Source of the DNA: Laguncularia racemosa
Taxonomy: Eukaryota > Streptophyta > Magnoliopsida > Myrtales > Combretaceae
DNA length: 64,000 bases
Direction: 5' to 3'
Assembly: GCA_037954665.1 (NCBI GenBank)
Contig: JBBMOL010000012.1
Span: 1,860,001 to 1,924,000 of the forward strand
Shown here: positions 1 to 11,979 of the stretch, one piece after another
Layout of the letters: each line of letters starts with the position of its first letter
Numbering within the stretch: the first letter of the stretch is position 1
Notes under the pieces: model-generated
What the model was told of the DNA's origin: nothing
What the model saw: the letters and a program-made list of their open reading frames with translations, nothing else
The model's database searches: none
Translations under genes and position numbers: made by a program

Positions 1-1031
1 ATGTGGGTTAAGCATAATATAATTGCAAGAGGGCACATCTGTGCTATTATGGTGTTATTGTAATTAAACTATCAAGAGAAAATCGTGTGAATTTAATTAA
101 GTCAATTATGAAACAGCCAGCCGATTATTTTAAAGGTAATAATTTGATTTGACATTCTCAAACTACAATATAAATAGTTTGAGCTTTGTGGGGGAGATTT
201 TATGAGTAGCATCAAGCAAAGCATCTGTACTACGAGAAGATGGTAATGGTCACCCTGATCTCTGAAGTCAGCATTGCAAAGTACAACTAGAATTATTATG
301 TTGACGGCTAAAAAAAATGACTATTTAAAGGTATCCGTCTGGCTAGACCTCAGAGATAAGGACAACTTATGAGAGCTGTCCGTATGCATGCACGAGACAA
401 TGGAAAATGAAACTGAAATTAAATAGTGGCAGGTTTGTCTACAAAAATTAATCAAGATTTAGAAGATACAGTGTAAAACAAAACCTATGCTAAGCTTGCA
501 ATTTATCAAAGCGGGTTTTATTTTATTTTTATTTCAAGTGGTTTATACTCGAGAATTCTAATTAGTAATACATATCGTTTAATGATAGTATTTGAGAATC
601 CAAATATATAATTCAACCTATTTGATAAAAATGTTTAACTTGTTCATATATATTATATTGAACCTAGTCCAATTTGTCAACACACCAGGTCCAGTACAAG
701 CCCAGCAATCAATCCATCCGTCCACGTTGTCCAGGAAATTAATGCAAAGGAAGGAACGCTGCTTGCAGCTGTCTGAAATCAACAGATCCACAACTCATAA
801 AAGCAAGCCCCAACGTCCAGCATTTAGTAAAACAATGCCATCTCCAATATGATACCATTGCCACATTGAAGCTCGCGGTCTAACCTTCAAACTTGATTTT
901 GTTTGAACAATAAAGAAAAAGGGAAAAAGGTATAATCTACTGTCGGCGGATGGGTGGGTGGGAATATATAAATACATATGGTAGTTTTTTAAAAATTAGT
1001 TATTTCTACTATCTTATATTATTTACTCATC

Positions 1032-1072
<41 letters not shown>

Positions 1073-1118
1073 GATATGTAATACTTATTGAAGCTTTTTC
1101 TTCGATTATGGAGAGACT
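1..1118. other. Non-coding AT-rich sequence, no supported gene
   Basis: I see no convincing gene here. Short open frames exist, including an 86-codon one at 592-852, but none has a recognisable domain and the base composition is typical of intergenic DNA. The 680-900 stretch is less AT-rich than its surroundings and could be a decayed exon on either strand, but I cannot identify a family. An AT microsatellite ends the segment. Confidence 0.6.
1032..1071. repeat. (AT)n microsatellite
   Basis: An almost perfect TA/AT dinucleotide run of about 20 units lies just left of the hAT transposon. It is a simple repeat with no coding meaning. Confidence 0.95.
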
Positions 1119-1451
1119 CAAGGTTGTCAAAATCGCGTTTCAACTCGTACGATTTTACGTTTTTACGAGTTTATATATACAATCCCAGTTAACTCGCATA
1201 CAAAATCGGAAAGGATCAAAATCAGAGTAAAATCGCGATTTTAAACAGTAAAATCGTTCAAAATCGCGATTCTGCACGTTTTTACCGATTCCACACAATT
1301 ATCCCAATCGCAACCCAGCCCAACCCAATCGGCAACCCAGCACATCCTTTGCAATTTCCGGCTTGCTGCTGCTGCTGCTGTTCCTGTATGTTGAAGAGAG
1401 ACAGTGAGAGAGAGACAGTGAAAAGCGATGAGAGAGGAGAAGCGAGCCAGG

Positions 1452-1590
1452 AACCGTGTGTACTTCTGTTCTGTGTATTTTTCAAGCTCAACACACGGCC
1501 GTGCCTTCAACCGTGTGTTCAACCGTGTGTACTTCTGAGTATTTTCCAAGCTTAACACACGGCCGTGCCTTCAACCGTGTGTTAAACTGT
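1452..1590 (+). repeat. Two-copy tandem repeat, unit about 64-69 bp, inside the hAT element
   Basis: The block AACCGTGTGTACTTCTG recurs at 1452 and 1521, and ACACACGGCCGTGCCTTCAA recurs at 1491 and 1555. This gives a roughly 64-69-bp unit present about twice, followed by a degenerate third start near 1580. It is part of the transposon's internal cargo. Confidence 0.75.
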
Positions 1591-1730
1591 GTGTGCTTCC
1601 GTGGGCGTGTTTCCTTGATACACGGCCATGCTCTTCCCTTATTCCTTCCAAAAACATTTTTCTTCGTGTTTTCTTATTCAAGCCTAAACTTTTAATAAAC
1701 AATCGTGGGCTTAATTGTTAAAAGTCCTTT

Positions 1731-1812
1731 GGCGTCCAGGGGGCGCTGCCCCCTTGAAACCCCCGCCGGGGCGGCTTCCCCGGACCCCCGCCTGCTCAGC
1801 ATGGAGCGGGAC
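1731..1812. other. GC-rich, hairpin-prone island inside the hAT element
   Basis: In otherwise AT-rich DNA this stretch consists of runs of C and G arranged as inverted arms: GGGGGC-GCT-GCCCCC near 1739-1753, then further CCCCCG/CGGGG and CCCCGG arms up to about 1795. It could fold into strong DNA or RNA hairpins. No coding function is evident. Confidence 0.6.
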
Positions 1813-2563
1813 CCACGTGCTTTCCTGTCGTAGCGGAAATATAAGTCATACCCCGACATGTTTGTCGGTCATCACTCATCTTTTGTCAGTGTGTTACGTT
1901 GCATTGAAGTCTTTGTGTTTATGTTCGTCGATTATTAGTCTTCTTATTCCTATTTGTGATCATGTTCGTATTAAAGCACTTGTGTTTGATTGCTGCAACT
2001 TTCCTTATTTTAACTAATATTTTATAATAGTAAATAAAATAAATGGTAGATAACTTTACTATTAATATATATTTTGAAGGTTTCTTGTTATAGTATCTTC
2101 TTTATTATGTACTTTTAGTCATTTTTTAATATTACTCCTTTTTAATGGTATATCTTCATTATCAATTTTTATTTATTAGTAATTTTTTAAAGTCACAATT
2201 GATTTTTAAATTTTATCTATTATTTTTTAGTTTTTGTATATAGAACTAGGTGAAACTAGTTTTATACATGATTTATCATTTTAGAAATAAAATATCTATA
2301 TTATACAACTTATGCTCAATTATCTATATTATGACTTTTATTGCAAATTTATAATTTATGGCTAAAATAAATACTTAATTTCCTTATTTCTATTATTAAT
2401 TATATTTTTTTAATGACTATTGTAAGTAAATTTATAATATTTGAAAGTTATTTTACATAGGTTGTAGAAACTTACATTTCTACGTTCCGTTTTTACGTTC
2501 CGATTCTACGGACCCCTTCGCGATTCTACGTAAAATCGCGATTTTGACAACCTTGGAGAGACT

Positions 2564-4790
2564 TAATTTTTTTTTCTTCTTTTATTATATTTTTCATGAA
2601 TTAAACTTGAAAAACTCAAAAAAGGAATGAATAGTTTCCATAAAACTGGAACATGATTGGTTTACATATCAACATGGACACCTGCACGCTAAATTGGTAT
2701 TAGCATTCATGTTCTTAATGTAAATGTAATTAAATGTTAGTTTTTATGATATAGACATATGCCTGATTATTAATATTGGTTGGGCTAATTAAATTTGTGA
2801 GTGCATGATCTGGTCTGCTTACTAGAGTGTTTTATTGAAAAATTGTTTTTAAAAAGTTTGTGTGCATCAAGCACCAATTTGCAAAAGCCAAAGATAAAGC
2901 TGCAATACAACAACTCATTTCGAGCACCATCAATTTTCTTCATCTTGAGAAGTTCCATTTTTGGTGAATGGGTCTAGTGTCTGTTCTAGTCTCCAATAAT
3001 GCGTTTGATCTCTTGTTTTTCTTTTCACAGCCACAATATTTTCTTTTATATTTTTTAGATCTTTGTGATGAAATTTTATAGCAAACTCAAATAATTTATT
3101 ATTTAAATTAATTTGCTTTTCAATTTCCATACAATCATGAGTCTAGATAGCGATTGGTTCAATAGTGTTTAAAGATTATAATTAGTATAACCCGGTATAC
3201 TTGTAATGGATTTAATAGGTTTTTGTTTTTTTGTTTTTTTTTTTATGGTTCATACTTTGGGTTAGGTTCATCCCAATAGTAAGAAGTGATAAAATCTTAT
3301 AAACATCTTTTTATGGAACTCGGTCAAATGTTTGCATTTCTAGGTATTATTTATTTATTTATTTTTAAAGCATGGTTGATTGTTCCATAAACTAGTTTTG
3401 GCTCAAGTTTAGGGTAACTAGGCTCTCTATCATTTTCTTAGGATTTATGAATAAGAAAACACTCGGTTTCATATCAACAGTTGTATGATCAATTTGTTCA
3501 TGTTGGTCTTGCTTAACTTTGTTACATGTTTCTTTTAATTAACAAGCAGTCTACTAGCTTCTAAGGCACTATGGCAACATTCATGCTTTTTGACATGATG
3601 ATTGATTACCTTTATTCTAGTCATAACTTCACCCATCTCAACATAAAATCCTTAATAATATGTTCTTTGCTATTTGACATTTCGTATTAACTAGGAAGGA
3701 AAATTTTCTTTGTTTTAAGGAAAGAAAGTTAGCATCAGATTGTGAAAAAAACACGATAGTAGACTCTGCTATCAATTCGATGTAGGTTAATGGAAGCAAA
3801 AAACATGTTGAGAAAGAAAATAATTGAGTTGCTACAAAATTGATGTAGGGCAATATGAATAATTGTGGAAAATATGAAAATCAACTTCAAGCCATAGTCT
3901 AAACAATAATTATATCAATAATGTTATGACATCACCATTAAAAAATGTGTGTGTGTGTGTTTTTTTTTAATGAGCGATACAAATAAAACTAAAAAAAGAT
4001 TGATTTGATTGCTTCAAACTCCTATATTTTTTCGTAGCTTCACACCATAATGAATTCCTTAAGGTCTCATACAAAGAATTAAACCAATAAGAGGGGTGTA
4101 TGACATCACACCATACTTAGATTTATGGTGGGTCATACTATCAAAGAGAGGAAAAGATATCACATTATTTTATGAAAGAATAGTTTAATTGAAAATATTC
4201 ATCATCCATTATCTATTCATTACAAAACTTGTCTATTTATAACCCCTATTAAACTAAAAAAAAAAAAAAACTCAGTAAGGGAATAAATGCAAAAGGAAAG
4301 TCCTGATAAAATAAAGTAAGGTAAGATCTTCATATTAACATATTCTTAAATAATTTTCACGACTGTTAGTTTTCATAATAGACTCTTTTTCGTAACAAGT
4401 AGTATTTATGATAAGCACTTTTTATGACAAGTACCTTTTATAGTAAGCACCTTTCTCATCCACATCATTCATCCTCTTTTAAGAAGAATCCGGCTTGAAT
4501 CTCTAAATTTTACACTTGAATTAAACACAAACCTACAATAACCAAATTTAATATTAATTGGTATCTCATATATGGATGTTCAAGAAAACAAGACAAATAA
4601 TTGTATGCGATCAACTTACTTAATAATACATAGTATTCATTAATTGTTTTCAATAGATTACAACACTATCCTGGTGACAAACCTTGATTCACAAAATTAA
4701 TACTTTTTATATGAAGAGCCTAAGATGCTTCTTTCTAGATCATAAGTCCTAAGCTTATAATTTTACATAAAATATAAAAATAAAATAAAG
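2564..4790. other. Intergenic AT-rich sequence, no supported gene
   Basis: No open frame with a recognisable domain is present. A 66-codon minus-strand frame (2930-3130) is lysine-rich and lacks family features. A short (GT)n run lies near 3944-3960, and poly-T and poly-A tracts are common. I see nothing to annotate as a gene or a bounded repeat. Confidence 0.6.
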
Positions 4791-4810
4791 TTTTTAAACA
4801 ATAGGGCACA

Positions 4811-6501
4811 ACTGTAATAAAACATTTTTTTAAAAGGGTATTTTAGTTGTATTGGCAGCAGGCTATTTAAGCCTTGCAAAAACGCTAGATTCCTTTTATC
4901 CTTCTTTTCAATCTAGGTATACTAACTGTGCCTCGGTGATAGGAATTGTCTTTTTAATGCACATTTTAGAAAAGTAAACCTTCCTAATCAATTAGTTCCT
5001 TGTATGTTCTACTTCTCAATGAAAGAATTGTTGAGATGTGAAGTTTTGTGTTAGTTAGGATTTTTAGTATCACAACATCGAAGAAAAAGTTACTGGTTTA
5101 GATGAATTAAGAGCCTCTGAATCAATCTAAGACAAGTAAGTACTTAAATTGTATTTCACATCATGTATTAGATAGTCTGTTGTGGTGGTTCTAGGTTGTT
5201 GTAAGGGTGGTTGATTGTTAGAAGGAAGAAGGAGATGATTAGGAATAGAATAGGAGGAGATTGTGTGTTTTGAGGGGTATATGGATTGTGTGCCTTCTCT
5301 TGTTAGGTCTTGAAGAAGAGAGGTGAAGATCAATTGTAAATTTATGTACCTGCCCATGTTGGAGTGCATGGCTAAGTACACGACTTTGTACTTAGGTGTG
5401 TTGAGAAGCATTTTCACATAGAAGGGTACATAGCCGTGTTCCTACCTATGCTCTCTTACATGGCCGTGTTGTCCTAAAGCCTTATAATACACTTCTTTCT
5501 TCCTCTTGTTCTAGTTTTCATCGATTCTAAACCACTTTTACCTAGATAATAGAACAATGGGGGAAGGGAAATAAATAACAAGTCATTAGTTAGACCACAT
5601 TAATGGGCTTAGTCCATGTTGTAGGTTAATACTAAGTTTAGTCTTTTACTACTTGATAGGTTTTCATAAGATTGATAGTTGCATTTATAGGGAAATTAAA
5701 ACCATTTTTCTAAGTACGTGTTTATTGTACTAGTTGTTTGCGATTGTTAATTTAGTAATTTAAATGAACTTAATTGAATATTAGATTTAAATGTATGTGT
5801 TGTTTGTGTTTGGCTCGACTTAGGGGCCTGTAGTGGTAGATTCTTAGGGGGTACCCTAATGATTAGTATATAATGTTATCTTTAGTGGATTCTTATACTG
5901 AAATGATTTAGAGTAGATTTTAGGGGTATTGATGTTCGTAGTGATAGTTCTCGATACCATTTAGAAAGTTGGGGTTAGGAGTGGTAGTTCCAACCTAGGA
6001 TCTTTATATTATCTAAAGTGTGGCAAGATTATGAGTACTCTTGTAATGGTTGCTGGCTAATATAAAGAAAATAAATGAATTGATTGCGTTATTATTGCTG
6101 CAGTCTTGGGTGTGCATAAGTTGTGAATTGGGTAATATGCGAATGTGCTTGTGGTACTGACATATTGGGCCTAGGCTCATCCTTTTATCTTTTTCAATCG
6201 CAAGACTTTGAGAGCAAGTTCAACGCTATCACATCGAGACATACAAATAAAATATGTTATTATAGTTTACTTTTAATCAAGTTAGATTAGATTTTAATTT
6301 ATCTAGAAAATTTTACAGTTATGTATATATCAAATACATAGAATATATTTTAGTTTGATATTTGAGAAACTAATAAATTATTTTATACTATAGAGACATA
6401 AGAATAGTTGTAGTTTTACATAAATTAAGAGTCTTAGTGTATCACTATTTAGTAATTAATATGTGATGGCTTATAACATCCCAAGTTTTAGGGGTGTTAC
6501 A
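4811..6501 (+). mobile_element. Probable old Ty3/gypsy LTR fragment (left boundary uncertain)
   Basis: The stretch ends at 6501 with AGGGGTGTTACA, a common terminus of plant gypsy LTRs. It contains a TATA-like CTATTTAAG near 4862, and no coding sequence follows it. No primer-binding site follows 6501, so it would be a solo or truncated LTR. The start near TGTAATAAAAC (about 4811) is a guess, and I could not find a matching target duplication, so the call rests on the right terminus and overall texture only. Confidence 0.35.
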
Positions 6502-6619
6502 GGATCTGCTTTGATGTTGAAAAGAAAGATGATGTTGACTTGTATATTTCTCACTTTGTGTAAGTGTTCTTTTTTATGTTGTTAAGTTCAAATCACATGC
6601 AGACTTTATATAATTGTAT

Positions 6620-8051
6620 TGATAAATATTATAAAATACTTATTATTTATAACATTTATAATAGCCTTTTGTTTAATTCTCTTATATTTTAGATGGATAT
6701 TGCACTTAATCACTCTTTATTTTGATTTTAGAGCTTTGAAATGCAATTTATGATTTAATAGAAGAATTAAGTAAAATTTGAAGCAGAAATATCAATTTTA
6801 CAATATTAGAAAGCACGATACAGTGAAGAGCATAGCTGTGTCTAAGGCCATGTAGAACAAAACAAGGTAGAGCATTTTGGAGAAGTTGTGCTAGCATCCG
6901 TGTAGATGTACATAAGCAAGAACACACTCGTGTCGGAGGGCTCGTTGAATGTAATTTTTTAATATATTTGAAACAGAAGGGTACATGGGCAAAAGAACAA
7001 TCGTGTTATGACCATGTGAAGCCAAAATCCGACTTTTCTAAAATTGATTTTCAAGCTCAATTTCACTTCTCAAAAGTGCAATTCATCCTAAAGATTTGAT
7101 TTCCTTTCAAGAGTAGCTGAGTTCTAGAAAAGCTATTACTGCCTATTGAATCAATATTCCTAATTTATGAAGATTCTTAGGACTGTTCTAGGAAACTAAA
7201 ACTTTCTTAGAAGAGTAACAATTGATGGCTATATAAGGAGGATGAATTTCCAACAGAGGGGGGAGAATTGTAGATTGATAGTAGCATAGTGATAGATTTT
7301 AGCATTATTGTTTATTTGATGCTTTTCTTTATGCATTCTTTTTATATTGTCGCTTTTAGATTTAATATGTTGCTAGCTTAAATTTTCTTTTATACTCGAT
7401 ATGATGAACCTTGGAATGAACATATAATTTTCTAATTATTTATTCAATATATTATTGGTTATTCTTATGATCCAATTATGTGTTCTTCACTGTTTTTAAT
7501 TTAATATTGCTAGCGTATTAGTTGAAGTTTGATTTCTTACATAGAGACCGAGAGATCTTACACTAGAATAGATGTAGAATAATTAGAAGGAATTGCATGC
7601 AATCCTAGAGATAAGATGATGTAAATCATTCGGATTAGGATCAAATCTAATAGTAGAGTTCGTTCTAGGGATTTTAATCAGGAAGAAATTCCAATTAATC
7701 AACATGAAATTAAGAATTAGTAGACTCGAGAGAGCTATTAGTTCAATTTAGGAATTCCCACAATCTAAAAATACAACAATGAACTTGAATAATAGTTAGT
7801 TAATTGCATTAGTAATTCTAGGGAGTTTTAATATCTAGGTACACTTTTAATGATTGTTGTCCTCTTTACTTTACTTGTTGTTGGATTTTACTCACTTCAC
7901 TCAATTTTTCAGATTAGATAATAAGAAAAACGGTAATTACTAGTAATCATAATCTATATGGGATCGACACTTGATATTAATATCCATAATATTGTAGAAT
8001 TGATAGGTGTACTTGCCTACAGGTCTAAAGTAATAAGATAGATTGATATCA
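6620..8051 (+). repeat. Athila 5' LTR (1,432 bp)
   Basis: It begins TGATAAATATTATAAAATAC and ends in CA at 8051. The same text recurs from 20752 and continues piecewise at 25049-25948 and 37451-37698, which identifies it as an LTR. It includes the degenerate CCATG/CGTGT-rich text (6830-7010) common in plant gypsy LTRs. The U5-like end near 7950-8050 mentions the same GATCGACACT block seen at 37608. Confidence 0.88.
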
Positions 8052-8057
8052 AGTTTT

Positions 8058-8075
8058 TGGTGTTGTTGTGGGGGA
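8058..8075 (+). other. Athila primer-binding site (tRNA-Asp type, decayed)
   Basis: TGGTGTTGTTGTGGGGGA starts six bases after the LTR end. It is a transition-decayed version of the tRNA-Asp-complementary site that Athila-lineage elements normally use. The reading as tRNA-Asp is family knowledge; the position after the LTR is direct observation. Confidence 0.7.
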
Positions 8076-8260
8076 TTAGGATATTAGAAATACCTATATC
8101 TTATTAATCTAATCATTGTTTCTTTTATTGCTTACTTTTTATTAATCTCTATTTTCCATAGTTTTTTATTTTCTTCAATTTTTTGCTAAGGGGACACTAA
8201 CGAGCAAGTCAAAGAAATCAAGTTTTGGCTCAAGACTCTAACGATAACCAATCAATCAAC

Positions 8261-9663
8261 ATGGCCAATGAATATGATGAGGGGACAATGTTTGACTATG
8301 TAAGGCGATCACTTCAAAGAGCTAATCTAAGTATTGTTAGGCCTATAATTATAGCCAAATTTGAAATTAAACATAATATTATTTAGATGGTTCAATAGTT
8401 TATACAATTTGATGGTTTATAGGATGAAGATCCAAAGGCACACATTGCAAGCTTTTTGGAAATCTACAACACCTTCAAAATTAATGGGGCCATAGACAAT
8501 GCCATCAAGTTATGACTTTTCCTTTTTTATTTAAGAAATAGAGCTAAACAATTATTGAATTTCCTTTTTAGGGGTTCGATTACTACATGGGACCAAATGA
8601 TAGAGAAATTACTTACAAAGTATTTTCCACCAGAAAAGACTGCAAAATTATGGAACGATATCTCATTCTATGCTCAAATAGAGTTTGAGACACTATATGA
8701 TACATAGGGGGAATATAAAGATCTTTTGAGGAGATGCCCATATCATGGTCTTCCATTATGGATGTAAACTTAGACTTTTTATGGAGGATTAAATCAAACT
8801 ACTAGGTAGACGATTGATGCAATTGCTGGAGGGACTTTGAATAATAAAACACTTGAGGAGGCTTGGAACTTAATGGAAAATATGGCCATGAATAGCTATT
8901 AGTGGAATGCTATAAGAGCTAGATAACAAAGAGTAGTAAGAGTGTATGATATAGATGCTACTACTACCTTAGTAGCATAGGTCAAAGCACTAAGATTGAT
9001 GGGATGTCTATGACATAACAATCAATTCAATTGGATTTTGTTTTTAACTTTAATGAGCATGTTGATTATATAGGAAATCCAAATAGGTAGCAAACAATCC
9101 ATACAGTAACACTTATAATCCAGGTTAGAGAAGTCATCCCAATTTTTCATGGGAAATCAATAAAAGAATGGTCCACTCAGACTACAAGAATCACATCCCC
9201 CACCAGAAGAGAAGCCAAACTTGAAAGATTTAATGGCAAGATTTATCCATAACACAGAAACACACTTCCAAGCTACAGATGCATCGCTACGAAATTAAGA
9301 AGCTTCAATACAAAATCTTGAGAATCAAATTAGACATATTGCAAAGATGGTTTTTGAAAGACCATAAGGTATGTTACGAGGTAATACTGAAACTAACCTT
9401 AGGGAATAAGTTAAAGTAATTACTTTAAGTAGAAGAAAAGAATTGCAATATGAACAAAAGTTGATCGAAGGGGAGGATGTGAAAAAGGACAATAAAGAAG
9501 AGAAGAAAGAAGAAAAGACCTTAAAGGTAAAAGAATGTGTTCCAAAAATTTATTACCTAGCTTGCCTCAAGAAAGAATACTCAAAGGAATAGTATAATAA
9601 GTTTTTGGAACTTTTTAAACAACTATACATAAATTTACCTTTTTTTGAGGCTTTTTCACAGAT
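8261..9663 (+). pseudogene. Athila gag polyprotein, 5' part (broken)
   Basis: An ATG at 8261 opens a frame that shows Athila/Tat-type retrotransposon gag text despite many stops. From about 8410 it reads DEDPKAHIASFLEIYNTFK, followed by GSITTWDQMIEKLLTKYFPP (near 8577) and LLRRCPYHGLPLWM (near 8730). The C-terminal linker (9180-9660) is lysine/glutamate-rich and ends in NLPFFEAFSQ, which continues directly at 17603 on the far side of the CRM-1 insertion. Most stops are TAG/TAA/TGA at positions where the family has Gln, Arg or Trp. The product would form the virus-like particle. It is non-functional here. Confidence 0.85.
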
Positions 9664-10404
9664 TGATAGGAATCATATACCTCTAGGACTCATCACCAAG
9701 GCAAGAGCCAAAGGATTACAAAATTTGGCGATGAAGGTTTTTTTTGAACAATTAGACCCGAAAATATTTGTTTAGTGCCTTCTTTTTCATTGTATAATTG
9801 TTTTACATTTTAGTAGGTACATTTATCAGTTTTATAAGATGGTGAACCAACACACTAATCTCAAGTGTGTAAGCTATACTTGAACCAATAAAGATAAGAG
9901 GAACCAGCCTTTAGTTCACTTGCATTTCACTTGACAAAACCGACCATCTTCACTTCTCTTTCATGTGGAGAATCGGTTCTTCAAGTGGCTCATAGGATCG
10001 GTTTTGACTATTTGGCATTGTTGCAATTTTCCTTATTTAGAGTAAAGTATAAATACTTGATAATTAGGTTTTGTAAGGGAAACTTTTCAGATTAAACACA
10101 ATCATACATTGCCGTAAGAGAGGTTCTTCTTTCACTCAACTCTTATTAATTCTAACCTAAAGGATTGTGGTGAGTTTGGCTTAGGGATTTTTGTGAGTAA
10201 CATCAATCATTCCTAAGTCCTATCCAATTATTACTAGTGTGTAATATTTGGTATGTAATTGGATTTCTTTTTTTTTTTTTTTAATTCTTACATTTCATGC
10301 AAATTAGGGTTAATCACAATTTAGGGTCACGCAATTGGCTTTAACGTGGAATCCTTTGTTTTTCCTACTTGAATTGTGTTGAATTATTCAATTGAAGCAC
10401 ATCA
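9664..10404 (+). repeat. CRM-1 5' LTR (741 bp)
   Basis: It starts TGATAGGAATC and ends GCACATCA. It contains the symmetric TATA element AGTATAAATACTT at 10046-10058. The first 100 bases would encode the PITRARAK-like tail of pol if read from an upstream pol frame, as happens at the 3' LTR. Confidence 0.92.
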
Positions 10405-10410
10405 TAATTT

Positions 10411-10422
10411 TGGTATCAGAGC
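10411..10422 (+). other. CRM-1 primer-binding site (tRNA-Met initiator)
   Basis: TGGTATCAGAGC lies seven bases after the 5' LTR. This is the standard plant initiator-tRNA-Met primer-binding site for minus-strand priming. Confidence 0.92.
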
Positions 10423-11154
10423 ATGGTTTTGAGAAGGGAATTTTGTGATTTTCAATTTGGGGATTTAGGGTTCTTGTTGTTCATTTTTGCAATTGAAGAT
10501 TGTGGGAAGTGGAGTTGAGTTCTTGAGTTGAATTGTTCCTTGATTCCATAGAAATTGTGAATTGAAATTTGAAGGAGATTGAATTAGGGTTCCTTTGCTA
10601 TGGATGCATTAGAGGAATCCTTGTAATTAGTTTCCAATAGAAGGTTTTTGAGTGGATTTGTGCCATGTGTTTCCTTGTGATTTCAAAAGTGGAAGTGTGA
10701 ATTTCAAATTTACATCCTTGAGTAATCATTTGGGAAGACTTTCCATGAGGTCATCATTGGAGAATTAGGAAGTATTTTGAATTTGAATTCAATCATTACT
10801 TGTAGAGTTATTGTGTATTAATCACTTTAAATACACTTTGACTAAGTTAGGAATCATTTAATTGTCATAAGATTTGATTCTTGAGCACATAATTACTTCC
10901 ATTTGTCTTTTGTTGCCATGATTTTTGAGTGTGTTGTGGTGTGAAGTGAAGTGCACCATGGGTGTGTGTGAGTGTGTGTGAGACGTGGTTGTGTTGCCGT
11001 GGCGTGTTATTGTGTTAAGTGGACCATGGGAGTTGTGTGTGGTAGTGATTGAACCATGTAGGTGAGGTGTGAAGTTGTGTGTATGCTGTGAAGGTTTTGT
11101 GTTGTGAGTGTGCTGTGAGTTGGTGTTGAGTGATAAAAAAAAAAAATCAAAATC
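10423..11154 (+). other. CRM-1 untranslated leader, GT-rich 3' half
   Basis: This is non-coding leader between the PBS and the gag start. From 10921 to 11140 it becomes strongly GT-rich on the plus strand, with many GTGTGTG, GAAGTG and CCATG blocks, and ends in a poly-A run just before the gag ATG. The same texture recurs in CRM-2 (22430-23190) and, inverted, in CRM-3 (50400-50660), so it is a family trait rather than a local microsatellite. Confidence 0.7.
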
Positions 11155-11979
11155 ATGTCTAATGATAGTTTGAATGGTGAGATTGGCAATAAAGCCAATA
11201 GTCAAGTTGGAGGAGGTCAAGGGCATCGTGCTGTAGGTGGAAGAACATTAGAGGAACAGTTACAGGATCTTACCACTATTGTTGCTACAATAGCAACACG
11301 GGTAGATCAGTTGATGATGCCACAACCACCAGTGGCAAACCTTTAGGCACCCCCACCTCGAGTAGTTCATTAGAATGTTCGCAGGGAAGGAGCTGTTGGA
11401 GGAAATAGGGGTATGAAAATGGAAGGTGATTATCATGCTCTTAGGGAGGAAAGGGATGATAATTTTGAGAATGAGCCTTACCTGAACTAGGAGTTTAGAC
11501 CACCTCGGGGATTAGAATATGTGAAATTGCAAATACCTTCATTTGCTGGAAGGGGTTCTACAGAAGACTACTTGGATTAGAGGATAAGGTTGAGGGCTTA
11601 TTTGAATTCTATGAGATTAACGACCACACTCAGGTTCGCCTTGCAGCTGTTGAGTTTACTGGCTATGCCACCTTATGGTGGAAAAATCTAGTGGCTAGTA
11701 GGCAAAGGGATGGTGAGGTAGAGATACATACATGACAAGAGATGAAATGGGCTATGAGAAGGAGGTTTATACTTGAGCACTATAGATATGAGCTATTTAT
11801 GTTTGTCTAAACATTGAGGTAAGGAGGTAAAACAATTGATGAGTATGTACAGGAGTTCAAGACTTTGATGATCAGATGTGGGTTAGTTGAACCTCCTGAA
11901 CAAACCCAGCACGATTTGTGTCGGGGTTGAAGTAAGAAATTTCCTGCATTGTAGAGCTCCAAAGGTATGATACATTTGA
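11155..11979 (+). pseudogene. CRM-1 gag, 5' part (broken)
   Basis: The frame opens at ATG 11155 with MSNDSLNGEIGNKANSQVGG and hits a stop at 11344. Related gag text continues in the same or shifted frames: EGDYHALREERDDNFENEP (near 11425), PSFAGRGSTEDYLD (near 11538) and a frame change after 11580. The same order is found in CRM-3. The product would be the nucleocapsid precursor. It is interrupted at 11980 by a nested CRM LTR remnant and resumes at 13162. Confidence 0.8.

Larger units (their letters stand above)
1119..2555. mobile_element. Non-autonomous hAT-superfamily DNA transposon (1,437 bp)
   Basis: The left end CAAGGTTGTCAAAATCGCG (1119-1137) is matched by its near-perfect reverse complement at the right end, finishing at 2555. 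The flanks carry an identical 8-bp target duplication, GAGAGACT (1111-1118 and 2556-2563), which is diagnostic of hAT-type transposition. The subterminal zones (1119-1290 and 2470-2555) are packed with repeats of AAAATCG and its complement, as expected of transposase-binding sites. No transposase-like frame is present, so movement required a transposase in trans. The interior (1290-1830) is richer in G+C than the flanks and may be captured sequence. The strand is undefined because no gene orients it. Confidence 0.88.

Noticed and set aside
592..852. 86-codon plus-strand frame
   Set aside because: Low-complexity hydrophobic start and no family similarity; no supporting signals.
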